From positions 1 through 47,010 of the forward strand of contig JAIPBX010000014.1 of NCBI GenBank assembly GCA_021738485.1: DNA of 47,010 bases. The letters are read 5' to 3'. Shown piece by piece: positions 34,401 to 43,757 of this stretch (the first letter of the stretch is position 1; the number at the start of each line of letters is the position of its first letter). The notes under the pieces are model-generated. The model was not told where the DNA came from. It worked only from the letters and a program-made list of their open reading frames with translations, and did no database searches. A program made the position numbers and the translations under genes. The DNA comes from Bacteroidales bacterium (GTDB taxonomy: Bacteria; Bacteroidota; Bacteroidia; Bacteroidales; JAIPAH01).

Positions 34401-34733
34401 TTATTTGTTATTATCTTCTCTTGCCGGATTACGGAAATATATCTTGCCTTCCAGATATTCCTGGATAGCCAGCAAAGTAGGTTTGGGAAGTTTTTCATAG
34501 AAGCGGGCTATTTCAATTTGCTCCCGGTTCTCAAAAACTTCCTCGAGGTTATCGCTGGGTGTCGCGAAATCCTCGATTTTTTGATTCAACTCTTCTTTGA
34601 TATCCAAACCGATTTGGTTGGCTCTTTTTGACAATACAACCGTTGTCTCGTAAATGTTGTTAGTGCCTTTCGAGAAGGCTTCTACATCTCTGGTTACAGC
34701 TTCTGCCGGAGCTTTTATCTTTTTGTAGTCCAT
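34401..34733 (-). CDS. rpoZ: RNA polymerase omega-type subunit (Rpb6-like)
   Basis: 110 residues, the Bacteroidota form of the omega/Rpb6 subunit that helps assemble RNA polymerase. The core is NIYETTVVLSKRANQIGLDI then KEELNQKIEDFA; the C-terminus (FYEKLPKPTLLAIQEYLEGK) is the phylum-specific extension. It is 12 bases before coaBC on the same strand, and a TATCTTTG box lies upstream. Confidence 0.9.
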   Translation of the reverse strand: MDYKKIKAPAEAVTRDVEAFSKGTNNIYETTVVLSKRANQIGLDIKEELNQKIEDFATPSDNLEEVFENREQIEIARFYEKLPKPTLLAIQEYLEGKIYFRNPAREDNNK

Positions 34734-34752
34734 GAGTATCGTGATTTTTTTG

Positions 34753-34760
34753 CAAAGATA
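34753..34760 (-). promoter_or_regulatory. -7 box (TATCTTTG on the minus strand) before rpoZ
   Basis: Matches TAnnTTTG and lies 20 bases upstream of the rpoZ start, between bamD and rpoZ. A TTTG sits 23 bases further upstream, slightly too far for ideal spacing. It suggests an internal promoter in the cluster. Confidence 0.4.
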
Positions 34761-34774
34761 ATGTTTTCTATCAT

Positions 34775-35569
34775 TTAATGGGACAAAAAACTGGTAGCAT
34801 CCTGATACATCTCTTTAGCCTGTTCCTTGTATTTCGAATCAGGATAGCGATTCATTAATTTATCGTAGGCCTCCAGAGCACTTTGATACCTTTCCATCTG
34901 TTTGGAAGCTATACTGTTTTTTGCATAAATGTATTTAGCTTTCAGTATTTTAAACAGCGCCTCTTCCCTATATTTTGTAGCGGGATATTTTTCCAGCAGG
35001 TTTTCATAAGCTACAACAGCGGCCTCATATTTCTCCATATCAAAATACAATTCTGCTTTTTTGTATGCCTTTTTTTCCAGCTTACCCCGCAATTCGTCAA
35101 TCAGTTTATTGACTCTATCTACACGATCACTTTCAGGATATTGATTGGCAAACGCCTGGAGTTGTTTTATGGCCTCCCTGGTTTTCGTCTGGTCTAAACT
35201 GTAGCGGGGCGATTCAAGGTATTTGCAGTAAGCAGCCATAAATTGGGTCTCTTCAGCGCGATCGGTATTGGGGAATTTCTCCGCATATTTTTGAAAATAG
35301 TAGCTGGCCATGACGTAATCTTCCTGGTTGTAATAGCTGTAAGCATAGTAGTAAAACAAATCTTCAGCCTCTTCTTTACCTCTGTATATAGGTATCACCT
35401 GATCAAATAGCTGCAAAGCCCTGTAATAATCTCCTTTTTCATAAAGATCTACGGCTTTTTCATATTTTTTTTCATAATTGTCGCTTTTAAGCAGCTTTTG
35501 GTAATCACTACACCCAAATAAAAGGGCGGTGCTTAACAGAATTGAAATAATTGTCCATTTACGAATCAT
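34775..35569 (-). CDS. bamD: Outer membrane protein assembly factor BamD
   Basis: 264 residues, lipoprotein of the BAM complex that inserts outer-membrane beta-barrels. Signal with lipobox Cys20 (ISILLSTALLFGCSDYQKLL). Five TPR-like repeats follow (YEKAVDLYEKGDYYRALQLF, YSYYNQEDYVMASYYFQKYA, EKFPNTDRAEETQFMAAYC and similar). Start ATG at 35567-35569 is fixed by the signal peptide. It is the first gene of the minus-strand cluster. Confidence 0.93.
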   Translation of the reverse strand: MIRKWTIISILLSTALLFGCSDYQKLLKSDNYEKKYEKAVDLYEKGDYYRALQLFDQVIPIYRGKEEAEDLFYYYAYSYYNQEDYVMASYYFQKYAEKFPNTDRAEETQFMAAYCKYLESPRYSLDQTKTREAIKQLQAFANQYPESDRVDRVNKLIDELRGKLEKKAYKKAELYFDMEKYEAAVVAYENLLEKYPATKYREEALFKILKAKYIYAKNSIASKQMERYQSALEAYDKLMNRYPDSKYKEQAKEMYQDATSFLSH

Positions 35570-35832
35570 GCGGCAAAAATAGAATAATTGAGATAATTAA
35601 AAAACATTAGACATAATTATAATCCTTATTGTGAAAACCTTTTAACAATAATTAACACAGCATATCAATTTTCTGTGGAGGCAGAAAAAGTTTATTAATT
35701 TCGTAAATGCATTTATATAAATTTTTTGAGATAAAACGTTCAGAAGAAAAGCAATAAGGGTCATGCCATACGGGGAAAAACATTTTGAATCGATATCTGT
35801 TGGGAAAACGTACAAGCCGGGAGAAAGAGTAA
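35570..35832. other. AT-rich divergent intergenic region
   Basis: No gene seen. It separates bamD (leftwards) from the ankyrin-phosphatase operon (rightwards). A TAATTTCG near 35696 resembles the -7 consensus with one mismatch. Confidence 0.35.
35574..35581 (-). promoter_or_regulatory. -7 box (TATTTTTG) almost touching the bamD start
   Basis: Perfect TAnnTTTG on the minus strand ending only four bases before the bamD ATG. If used, transcription would begin at or within the start codon (a leaderless mRNA). It may be a chance match. Confidence 0.3.
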
Positions 35833-37434
35833 ATGGAACTAAGTTATAGGGGAAGAGGCGTATTTTTAATAATAATTTTTGTTTTTATTAGTATAACGTC
35901 TTTTGCGGATTCACCTGATGACAGGGAAGTTTTACGAACCATTCGTAAAGGAAATATTACCAAACTACAGTCTTTTATCAGCAACGGGCTTGATGTCAAT
36001 AAAATCTATGACGACCGTACGCTGTTAAATTATGCTATACGCAAAGATGAGTATGCGATTTGTAAGGAGCTGGTTAAAGCAGGGGCTGACATAAACCGTT
36101 TCCATGATGACCGGAGCCCCCTCATTCAAGCCGTTCGAACCCATAATTTCGAAATCCTTGAATGGCTCATTGGCAAAGGAGCTAAGCTGGACCTGGCTGA
36201 TTCCAATGGGAACACCGCACTAACCTATGCGGTGCAAAGAGAAAAACTCGATATGGTTAAACTTTTGTTTGAATCGGGGAGTAGCTCCGCGAAAAAAAAT
36301 AACCGGGGTAAAACCCCTTTCGAGTATGTAAATCGTTACCACGAGAATCCCGTCCTAGAATATATCAACAAGATAAAGGTGCTGAAACATCATATGGATA
36401 CGCTTCCTGATATGGTAGACGGCCCTCATGTTCAGCTTAAAGAAGATTATGCCAAAGTAACTTATTTCCTGCATGATAGCTCCCGTAACAAGACATGGAA
36501 AAGGTATAACCATTACCCTTTAAAAGAGAAGACGCTTACTTTTGAGGGATTTGCCGGAGATACAAATACATATCATCTCGATCTGGATTTTAAGGAAGAA
36601 CCGCCCTTACTTTCCGGAGTAGAAAAAATGTTTCTGATTGGAGATGTGCATGGAGAGATTGAAACAGTGCTGGAGTTATTAAAAAGCCAGCAAATCATAA
36701 AATCGTCAGGTGAATGGAATTTTGGCGAAGGACATCTTATATTTAACGGTGATGTTTTTGATAGAGGCACGAAGGTTACTGAGACATTATGGCTGATTCA
36801 TCGCCTTAAACGACAGGCAATAAAGAATGGGGGAGATGTGCATCTTCTTTTGGGCAATCACGAAATTATGGCCCTGACGGGTGATTACTCTTATTTGGCT
36901 CCCAAGTATCTTTACTTCTCCCAATTCTTTTTTAAGAAATACAAGGACTGGTACAACAGGAAAAGCTATATGGGGCAGTGGCTCCACCATAGGAATGTTA
37001 CCATGAAAATTGATGACAAGTTACTGGTTCATGCCGGTTTTTCCCCCAGGGTTCTCAATCAAAAGTTATCTTTAAAAGAAATAAATGATATTTTTCAGCT
37101 CCACATGAGAGGAAAAAGATACCGGGTCGAATATATTCATAAGTTGGTTGTATCTGGCGACGGGCCATTGTGGTACAGAGGCTATGCTGCGAATAACCGG
37201 ACCTATACAGAAGTGGAGGCGACTTTGGTTAACAAAACCCTGGATTTTTATTCGGCTTCCAGGCTTATCGTGGGACATATGCCTCATTATACTATCAAAA
37301 GTATGTATGATAGCAAGGTATACTTGATTGATGTGCCTGTGGGGAAAGAAGGTTATCTTGCCCAGGGTCTGCTCATAGATGGGCAGCAGTTTTATAAATG
37401 TTCTAAAAATGGCCGATGCATTAAAATAGAATAG
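35833..37434 (+). CDS. Exported ankyrin-repeat metallophosphatase fusion
   Basis: 533 residues. Signal peptide at about 1-25 (VFLIIIFVFISITSFAD). Residues 30-170 carry about four ankyrin repeats (NGLDVNKIYDDRTLLNYAIR, AGADINRFHDDRSPLIQAVR, KGAKLDLADSNGNTALTYAV). After a linker, residues 264-500 are a calcineurin-like phosphoesterase: D271/H273 (IGDVHGE), D307 (NGDVFDRG), N342/H343 (LLGNHE), a HAGFSP motif and VGHMPHYT supply all metal ligands. The layout (GDVHG, then a long spacer, then GNHEIMALTGDY) resembles the Shewanella-like PPP phosphatases, which hydrolyse phosphoproteins. The protein is predicted to work in the periplasm. The next gene starts 18 bases downstream and probably shares the transcript. 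Confidence 0.85.
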   Translation: MELSYRGRGVFLIIIFVFISITSFADSPDDREVLRTIRKGNITKLQSFISNGLDVNKIYDDRTLLNYAIRKDEYAICKELVKAGADINRFHDDRSPLIQAVRTHNFEILEWLIGKGAKLDLADSNGNTALTYAVQREKLDMVKLLFESGSSSAKKNNRGKTPFEYVNRYHENPVLEYINKIKVLKHHMDTLPDMVDGPHVQLKEDYAKVTYFLHDSSRNKTWKRYNHYPLKEKTLTFEGFAGDTNTYHLDLDFKEEPPLLSGVEKMFLIGDVHGEIETVLELLKSQQIIKSSGEWNFGEGHLIFNGDVFDRGTKVTETLWLIHRLKRQAIKNGGDVHLLLGNHEIMALTGDYSYLAPKYLYFSQFFFKKYKDWYNRKSYMGQWLHHRNVTMKIDDKLLVHAGFSPRVLNQKLSLKEINDIFQLHMRGKRYRVEYIHKLVVSGDGPLWYRGYAANNRTYTEVEATLVNKTLDFYSASRLIVGHMPHYTIKSMYDSKVYLIDVPVGKEGYLAQGLLIDGQQFYKCSKNGRCIKIE

Positions 37435-37452
37435 AAATAAACCGCATAAACT

Positions 37453-38487
37453 ATGTTAAAATCTCATCACTTTGTTCTCCTGCTATTAGCTCTGGCAATA
37501 GGATGGCCGGCTATTGTCTTCGCTCAAAAACAGCAACAGGTTTCGCTTTTTCAGAACAACAGTATATTAACGTTTAAAATGAAGAGTAATTACAGAAAAC
37601 TACTCAAAGATGTCGGTGAAGACACAAAAGATTATAGAAGCAAAATTATTTATACCGATAGTCAGGGGGAAAAAAAGAAGATTAATCTCGACCTTGAGAC
37701 TAGAGGGAATTTTCGCAGCAAACCCGGCAACTGTGATTTTCCACCATTGGAGCTGGAATTCAAAGACTTTTCTGAAACAGCCCAATCACTTTTTGAGGGT
37801 CAGGGAGAACTCAAGCTGGTTACCCATTGCCAGCAGGAAAAACCCGCTTATGAGCAACATGTTTACAAGGAATACCTGATTTATCGCCTCTACAATCTGC
37901 TTACCCCAAAGAGTTTTAAGGTGCGCTTATGCCAGGTTAATTATAAGCAAACCTGGTCTTTTAAAAAAAATGTAAAACCGGCTTTCTTAATCGAAGATAA
38001 TGCTAAATTGGCTGAGAGATTTCACGGAGAGGAAATGGACAACGACGACGATTACATGCCTTTAGATACCACCCAACTGGCTTTAATGGCCTTTTTTGAA
38101 TATATGATTGGAAATACGGATTGGTCTATTGAACCTTTACAGAATGTGGAAATCATAAAAACTTCTTCAGATGATCGTTTCCCCGTCCCTTATGATTTTG
38201 ATTTGTCGGCATTTGTCAACACCCCATATGCTCCGCAAGCTATGTTTAAGGATAGTCTCGGGTTTCTGAAAAGAGAATACAAAGGTCCTGCTTTCAGGAA
38301 GCCTTTTATTGATAAAACATTTGAAGTGATGAACAGCAAAAAGCAGGATATCTTATTATACATCCGGGAATCGTTTTTTTTGAAAGAGGAAGAAAAGCAT
38401 AGATTAACGGAATTTATACGGGAGTTTTACCGGGAAATCAACAATGGCAAGGAAAATCCACCCTGGGAAATTACTTCGACTTCTTAG
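37453..38487 (+). CDS. Exported protein with CotH-kinase-like features
   Basis: 344 residues with a signal peptide (VLLLLALAIGWPAIVFAQ). Mature sequence contains DLETRGNFRSKPGNCDFPPL (RGNxR-type motif), GELKLVTHCQ, a helix HVYKEYLIYRLYNLLTPKSF, then AFFEYMIGNTDWSI and VPYDFDLSAFVN. The order (RGN, conserved Lys, YR-LYN helix, GNTDW, YDFD) recalls the CotH family of atypical protein kinases, where N/D-W and DxD residues bind ATP and metal, but I cannot be sure from eye. Co-directional with, and 18 bases after, the metallophosphatase gene. If the resemblance holds, the two genes form an extracytoplasmic phosphatase/kinase pair. Confidence 0.65.
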   Translation: MLKSHHFVLLLLALAIGWPAIVFAQKQQQVSLFQNNSILTFKMKSNYRKLLKDVGEDTKDYRSKIIYTDSQGEKKKINLDLETRGNFRSKPGNCDFPPLELEFKDFSETAQSLFEGQGELKLVTHCQQEKPAYEQHVYKEYLIYRLYNLLTPKSFKVRLCQVNYKQTWSFKKNVKPAFLIEDNAKLAERFHGEEMDNDDDYMPLDTTQLALMAFFEYMIGNTDWSIEPLQNVEIIKTSSDDRFPVPYDFDLSAFVNTPYAPQAMFKDSLGFLKREYKGPAFRKPFIDKTFEVMNSKKQDILLYIRESFFLKEEEKHRLTEFIREFYREINNGKENPPWEITSTS

Positions 38488-38516
38488 GTGGTTTTCAGGA
38501 GAGATTTTTACGGGAA

Positions 38517-39131
38517 TCAGTTATAATACAGATTTTCGTTAAGCTGAAGGGCTTTCTTATTGACTTCCCGGAGAATTTTAATTTTATTCTTCAAAAAGAT
38601 TCGTCTTTTCTCGGGCTCTTCAAGACTGACAAAGCGAATCTTTTCATCTTCGGTTAAGGGAAGGAACTTAACGATATTCCAGATATTCGTCATTTTGCTT
38701 GTGTTTTTAAAAGGTTTGAATTTTGCCTTCAACTCGTCAAAATAACTTTGAAATTCCTTAAGGAGATCTTCACAGCTTTTTGCGTAACCATCATCCAGCC
38801 ATTCGACCAGACCCGAATCGTAAAGGCGGTTGCCGTGATAGGGGAGGTATCTATTAAGCTTAAAAGTTTTGCAGCCTTCAACAATAATATCCATTTCCCC
38901 CGTTTCCGGGTTATATGAAGTGGTTTTGATGATTTTTACATAGCATCCATATTTATACAAATGATCGGCTTTGGTGAAAGGAATGCCGAAATACCAGTCC
39001 GCATCTCTGATGTCACGCATCAATTGTTGATAGCGGGGTTCAAAAACATGAAGTTTTTGCTTCTCCCCGGGTAAAATCGTGATGCTCAATGGAAATATGG
39101 GTATTATATCATGTTTCAATTTACGTCGCAA
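38517..39131 (-). CDS. LON substrate-binding (N-terminal) domain protein
   Basis: 204 residues. Begins MRRKLKHDIIPIFPLSITIL, then PGEKQKLHVFEPRYQQLMRD and FGIPFTK, the standard opening of the Lon N-terminal domain. Helical C-terminus (FVSLEEPEKRRIFLKNKIK). There is no ATPase or protease domain, so it is one of the stand-alone LON-domain proteins of unknown function, perhaps a protein-binding adaptor. It converges with the CotH-like gene. Confidence 0.88.
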   Translation of the reverse strand: MRRKLKHDIIPIFPLSITILPGEKQKLHVFEPRYQQLMRDIRDADWYFGIPFTKADHLYKYGCYVKIIKTTSYNPETGEMDIIVEGCKTFKLNRYLPYHGNRLYDSGLVEWLDDGYAKSCEDLLKEFQSYFDELKAKFKPFKNTSKMTNIWNIVKFLPLTEDEKIRFVSLEEPEKRRIFLKNKIKILREVNKKALQLNENLYYN

Positions 39132-39300
39132 TTAATATGTAGTTGAATTAACACACGCTTTGTGGTTTTGTTTTTGGAAATTGAGGTGATAAAAGAGGTT
39201 TACTAAATGACAAGATGTTTTGAAACTATCTTTATCTAAGGTTGGCCTATTGGTCATTTTAATTATATAAACAGCAACGAATGAAAAATTTGAGCGATAA

Positions 39301-39338
39301 AAAAACCCGGAAATAATCAATATATCTCCGGGTTTTTA
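39301..39338 (-). terminator. Terminator of the serC-serA-DUF1015 operon
   Basis: AAAAACCCGGA (39301-39311) pairs with TCCGGGTTTTT (39327-39337) around a 15-base loop. It could act in both directions, but it lies just six bases beyond the DUF1015 stop codon on the minus strand. Confidence 0.75.
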
Positions 39339-39343
39339 TTTTA

Positions 39344-40597
39344 TCAATCAGTGAGTGTATGGATAACCAATCCACTGCGAAGTTTTGGTTCGAACCAGGT
39401 GGTTTTGGGCGGCATTATTTCCCCGGAATCAGCAATGTCTATTAATTGCTGCATCTGAACGGGGTAGAGGGCAAATGCCACAGCCATATCGCCACTGTCA
39501 ACCCTGCGTTTCAGCTCACCCAGACCACGGATACCTCCGATAAACTCGATACGTTTTGACCTACGCAGATCCGTGATATTGAAGAGTTTCTCCAACACAT
39601 ATTTGGATAAGATGGTAACATCCAGCACCCCGATAGGGTCGTTATCATCATAGGTATGATCTTTAGCTCCCAGCGAATACCATTTTCCGTCGATGTACAT
39701 ACTAAACTCATGCATTTGGGAAGGGCGGTAAATTTCTTCGCCTTCCTCTTTTACATTGAAGTCTTTCTGTAGTTTTTCCAGCAAATCTTCCTTATTCATT
39801 CCGTTCAAATCCTTGATAACACGGTTGTAATCAAGAATTTGAAGTTGGTTGTCAGGAAAATGCACGGCCAGAAAATAATTGTAAGACTCATCCCCGGTAT
39901 GATTTGGGTTATTATCCCGCTTTTCTTTACCAACAAGGGCGGCAGCAGCGGTGCGGTGATGCCCGTCAGCTACATAGGTATATGGAACCTTGCTCTGGAA
40001 AAGATTCTCTAATTGCTGGATGATATTGTCCTCTTCAATCACCCAAAAGTGGTGGCCAAAACCATCATCGGCCACAAAATCATATTCCGGGTCTTTACTT
40101 TCTACTACATGCTGAATAATGCGATCGATGTCATCGACGGCCGGATAGGTGAAAAACACCGGTTCCATGTTAGCATCATTCACCTTAACATGCTCCATGC
40201 GGTCCCGTTCCTTATCGGGCCGGGTAAGCTCATGTTTTTTAATAACACCGTTAAGGTAATCATCCACTGCAGCGGCTCCGACCAAACCATACTGGGTTTT
40301 TCCATTCATGGTCTGCGCATAAATATAGTATTTAGGCTTTTCGTCGTATTGCAGCCACCCTTTTTCACGAAAATTCCGGAAATTCTCAACGGCTTTGTCA
40401 TAAACCTTTTGAGAATGAATATCCGTCTCCTCCGGGAGATCGATTTCTGACCTTGTTATGTGAAGCAAAGATTTTTCGTTGCCTTCAGCCATTTTCCGGG
40501 CTTCTTCGGTGTTCATCACATCATAAGGCAGACAGGCTACTTGTTCTGCATATTCTTTCGGGGGCCGTAAGCCTTTAAACGGTTTTATTATCGCCAT
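39344..40597 (-). CDS. DUF1015 protein
   Basis: 417 residues, full length for the family. Conserved start MAIIKPFKGLRPPKEYAEQV then ACLPYDVMNTEEARKMAEGN; further motifs are VADGHHRTAAA and LDYNRVIKDL. The VADGHHR motif, with DNRP-like residues, suggests an enzyme active site. The family is of uncertain function, but in Bacteroidota and others it is commonly found downstream of serC and serA, as here (12 bases after serA). A role in serine metabolism is therefore inferred from context. Confidence 0.93.
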   Translation of the reverse strand: MAIIKPFKGLRPPKEYAEQVACLPYDVMNTEEARKMAEGNEKSLLHITRSEIDLPEETDIHSQKVYDKAVENFRNFREKGWLQYDEKPKYYIYAQTMNGKTQYGLVGAAAVDDYLNGVIKKHELTRPDKERDRMEHVKVNDANMEPVFFTYPAVDDIDRIIQHVVESKDPEYDFVADDGFGHHFWVIEEDNIIQQLENLFQSKVPYTYVADGHHRTAAAALVGKEKRDNNPNHTGDESYNYFLAVHFPDNQLQILDYNRVIKDLNGMNKEDLLEKLQKDFNVKEEGEEIYRPSQMHEFSMYIDGKWYSLGAKDHTYDDNDPIGVLDVTILSKYVLEKLFNITDLRRSKRIEFIGGIRGLGELKRRVDSGDMAVAFALYPVQMQQLIDIADSGEIMPPKTTWFEPKLRSGLVIHTLTD

Positions 40598-40608
40598 ACT
40601 TTCTGTTT

Positions 40609-41529
40609 TTAATTCACTTTAAATGTTGTATCGCCTTTTTCAAAGAAATTCACAATTTGATTAGCTGCTGCCAGTCCGGCATTGATATTAGCCTCACGGG
40701 TTTGAGCTCCCATTTTCTTGGGGGTGAAGTAATATCGTCCCTCATATTTTTCAGCAAATTCATCTTTACAATCCGGGGCTATATCTGATATATAAGTAAA
40801 ATCATCCCGGCCGGCCATAACCTTCAGCAATTCTTCTTCATTGATGATTTCTTTTCGAGCCGTGTTGACTAATACCGCATTTTCCGGCATCTTACTCAAT
40901 AAGTCGTAACCAATCGACTTTTTCGTTTTATCATTGGCCGGAATATGCACTGAGACATATTGATTATTGGCATACAGTTCTTCCACACTGTTATAAACTT
41001 TCAATCCGTCTTTAGTAATTTGTTCTTTATCAAGAAACGGATCGTAAGCACTTACCTGCATACCGAAACCTTTTGCAATATTGGCCACCAGGCGCCCGAC
41101 GTTTCCATAAGCATGAATGCCCAGTGTTTTGTTGCGCAGTTCCGTACCTGGCTTGCCGTTAAACTGGCCACGAGCCTGGTAAACCATCATGCCTAAAGCC
41201 AATTCGGCCACGGCATTGGCATTTTGTCCCGGCGTGTTCATGACGGTAATGCCTTTTTCTGTGCTGGCATCCAAATCAACATTGTCATACCCGGCACCGG
41301 CTCTGACAACAATTTTAAGATTAGGGGCGGCTTCAATCACTTCACGGGTTACTTTATCGCTGCGAACAATTAGGGCTTCGGCATCTTTTACCGCATTCAC
41401 CAATTCGGATTGTTCTTCATATTTTTCGAATATCTCTACCGAATATCCTGCACTATCAAAAATTTCCTTCATTTGAGGTATTGCGGCAGGATCGAAGGGT
41501 TTTTTGGTTGCTACGAGTATTTTTTTCAT
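40609..41529 (-). CDS. serA: D-3-phosphoglycerate dehydrogenase (D-2-hydroxyacid dehydrogenase family)
   Basis: 306 residues, the short form without regulatory ACT domain. NAD-binding Rossmann part has LGIHAYGNVGRLVANIAKGF, then AYDPFLDK. Catalytic residues are expected at R in VNTARKEIIN, E in the following helix (the conserved Asp/Glu), and the usual His position near the C-terminus appears as MGAQTREANINAG, with Gln where histidine is common in this superfamily. Gene order serC-serA makes phosphoglycerate oxidation in serine synthesis the likely role. Start 41529, 15 bases after serC. Confidence 0.9.
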   Translation of the reverse strand: MKKILVATKKPFDPAAIPQMKEIFDSAGYSVEIFEKYEEQSELVNAVKDAEALIVRSDKVTREVIEAAPNLKIVVRAGAGYDNVDLDASTEKGITVMNTPGQNANAVAELALGMMVYQARGQFNGKPGTELRNKTLGIHAYGNVGRLVANIAKGFGMQVSAYDPFLDKEQITKDGLKVYNSVEELYANNQYVSVHIPANDKTKKSIGYDLLSKMPENAVLVNTARKEIINEEELLKVMAGRDDFTYISDIAPDCKDEFAEKYEGRYYFTPKKMGAQTREANINAGLAAANQIVNFFEKGDTTFKVN

Positions 41530-41543
41530 AATTCCAATCTTTT

Positions 41544-42611
41544 TTAAGCCTTTTGATTTTCAAATTCTTTCATAATGTCAATAAGCGCTTCCATACTCTC
41601 TTTGGGTAAAGCGTTATAATTGGAGGCACGGAATCCACCTACGGAGCGGTGTCCCTTCAAACCAACGAATCCTTTGGATGTGGCAAATTCAAAAAATTCT
41701 TTCTCCAAATCCTGGTATTCTTCGTTCATAACAAAGCAGATATTCATTCTCGAGCGATCTTCTTTAGCCACTGTACCTTTGAAAAGTTTATTACGCTCTA
41801 TCTCATTGTAAAGCATATCTGCTTTTTCTTTCGCTCGTTTTTCCATGCCTTTTACGCCACCATTTTCCTGAATCCACTTAAGGGTTTGCAGCAGGGTGTA
41901 TATGGGCACCACCGGAGGCGTATGGAAAAGCGAATCTTTTTCGATGTGGGTGTTGTAATCCAGCAATGTGGGGATCTTGCGGTCTACTTTTCCTAAAATA
42001 TCCTCTTTAACGATAACAAAAGTGACTCCGGCCGGGGCAAGATTTTTCTGAGCTCCACCATAAATGATTCCGTACTTGGATACATCTACCGGACGACTCA
42101 TGATATCGGAGGACATATCCGCAACTACCGGTACGTTGAAGTCAAAGTCCTGGAAAAGTTCCGTACCATAAATGGTATTGTTTGTTGTGATATGAACATA
42201 ATCTGCATCCGAAGGCACCTCTTTTTCCCATCCTTTCGGGATAGCGTAATAATCGTCGTTTTTTATGTCTTTTACATCACCAAAAAGTTTTGCTTCTTTA
42301 ATGGCTTTTTTGGCCCAGCTACCGGTATTAAGGTACGCTGCCTGCTTGTTCATCAGATTATAGGGAACCATGGCAAACTGAAGGCTGGCACCGCCTCCCA
42401 AAAACAAAACATGATACCCCTCGGGAATGTCCAGAAGGTCTTTCATTAACTGCTGGGCTTCCTTGATAATGGCATCAAAATTTTTACTGCGATGAGAGAC
42501 CGAGGCCAATGATATTCCTGTTCCTTCCAAATCTTTAATGGCTTCAGCTGTTTTTGCCAATGCTTGCTCGGGCAGGATAGAAGGCCCTGCGTAAAAATTA
42601 TGTTTTTTCAT
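41544..42611 (-). CDS. serC: Phosphoserine aminotransferase
   Basis: 355 residues from the ATG at 42611. A longer frame (42674) exists, but the -7 box at 42656 and the family start [20 protein letters not shown] favour 42611. PLP-dependent step two of serine synthesis: 3-phosphohydroxypyruvate to phosphoserine. Features: [49 protein letters not shown] and the PLP lysine in [26 protein letters not shown] near the C-terminus. First gene of the serC-serA-DUF1015 operon. Confidence 0.96.
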   Translation of the reverse strand: MKKHNFYAGPSILPEQALAKTAEAIKDLEGTGISLASVSHRSKNFDAIIKEAQQLMKDLLDIPEGYHVLFLGGGASLQFAMVPYNLMNKQAAYLNTGSWAKKAIKEAKLFGDVKDIKNDDYYAIPKGWEKEVPSDADYVHITTNNTIYGTELFQDFDFNVPVVADMSSDIMSRPVDVSKYGIIYGGAQKNLAPAGVTFVIVKEDILGKVDRKIPTLLDYNTHIEKDSLFHTPPVVPIYTLLQTLKWIQENGGVKGMEKRAKEKADMLYNEIERNKLFKGTVAKEDRSRMNICFVMNEEYQDLEKEFFEFATSKGFVGLKGHRSVGGFRASNYNALPKESMEALIDIMKEFENQKA

Positions 42612-42655
42612 ATTCCATCTTTTTTTTGTTTGTAATTGTTTTTTATGTAACAAAG

Positions 42656-42663
42656 CAAAGGTA
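42656..42663 (-). promoter_or_regulatory. -7 box (TACCTTTG) for serC
   Basis: Perfect TAnnTTTG on the minus strand, 45 bases upstream of the serC ATG. No TTG at the ideal -33 distance. Confidence 0.5.
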
Positions 42664-42714
42664 GGATAATTCAAGAAATTTTATAGAATGTATAACAATA
42701 ATTTTGAATGGGTT

Positions 42715-43644
42715 TTATTTACGATCGGGAAACAGATTGAAATCTAGACTTCCCTGACCTTCTTCTGTAGGTTGTTCGGAAAGAATAACTACGTTTTCTA
42801 TAAAGACCCATCGCCCGTTTTTGGAATGGAAGCCCTGCATTTTTTCCGAAAGGGGTACATAGTATCGATAATCCCCCTCAAACATAGGTTGAATCGGATC
42901 GAGCTTGTTAAAATAAATCATCCTTTGTTTGATTTGTTCTGTGCGATATCCTTGCATTAAACGGTTTTCGCGCGGTTTTTTGACTTCCCGGAGAATACGA
43001 TCATATTTTAGCGAAATAGCTACGTCATTAGAATATTTTAAGATGACGCGGCGGGCTGAATCATTGGTATAATCTGTAAAAACTTTTTTCCCGAATACCG
43101 GTTCGCCGTTGTCATTAAAATGCAGGATTTCAATAACTTTTTGATTCATCTGATTGTGATAGCCATTCCATCCCAGGAGGGTGATGTAATTATCACGGAC
43201 TACCAAATCATAATAAAGAGCACCATACCATTGCCCCGGTTTTAAAACTGCATTTTCCGGCTCTTGTATTTCTTTATGATGATCCTGCAGCTTTCTGATT
43301 TTCCACGATGAATCGCCCGGATGAAAATATTGCAGGTATCCGTAAAACTTGTAAGCCCCGTTATTAAAAGGATATTGCCAGGTAATGATGCGCACGGAAG
43401 AATCGGGTGTATGCAACACCGATAAATTACGTATGGAATCAAGCACAGGTAAGGAGTCCGAATGGGACATTATTAATGAATCAAGGCGGCTTTTGAATTT
43501 GCTGTGAACGGGCAGGCGTACACTATCCGGTTCACGCGACAGCACTTTCTCACCCATTTTTGCCAGGCGGTATATGGCACTATCCTGACTCTGCACGGAC
43601 AGCCCGATTATAAAAATAATTATTAACAGCGGAATGTTCTTCAT
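42715..43644 (-). CDS. Exported protein of unknown function
   Basis: 309 residues with signal peptide 1-19 (IPLLIIIFIIGLSVQSQD). Mature part is Tyr/Trp/Arg-rich with alternating strands (VRIITWQYPFNNGAYKFYGY, YYDLVVRDNYITLLGWNGYH, KVIEILHFNDNGEPVFGKKV), suggesting a beta-rich periplasmic fold. Similar proteins occur in Bacteroidota, but I know of no function. It lies upstream of serC on the same strand but is separated from it by the serC promoter. Confidence 0.75.
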   Translation of the reverse strand: MKNIPLLIIIFIIGLSVQSQDSAIYRLAKMGEKVLSREPDSVRLPVHSKFKSRLDSLIMSHSDSLPVLDSIRNLSVLHTPDSSVRIITWQYPFNNGAYKFYGYLQYFHPGDSSWKIRKLQDHHKEIQEPENAVLKPGQWYGALYYDLVVRDNYITLLGWNGYHNQMNQKVIEILHFNDNGEPVFGKKVFTDYTNDSARRVILKYSNDVAISLKYDRILREVKKPRENRLMQGYRTEQIKQRMIYFNKLDPIQPMFEGDYRYYVPLSEKMQGFHSKNGRWVFIENVVILSEQPTEEGQGSLDFNLFPDRK

Positions 43645-43757
43645 TTTTTTATTTGTACAACGGAAATGAGTAACGATTCTTATTTTTCTAAATGTTTTTT
43701 GCTTTTTTTCTACTGAACATTACTTTGTGATTGATGTTCGCCTGAAAAAGATTTCAC

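Noticed and set aside
33877-34500. 207-codon plus-strand frame across coaBC and rpoZ
   Set aside because: It runs antisense over two conserved genes and crosses their boundary, so it is a shadow frame.
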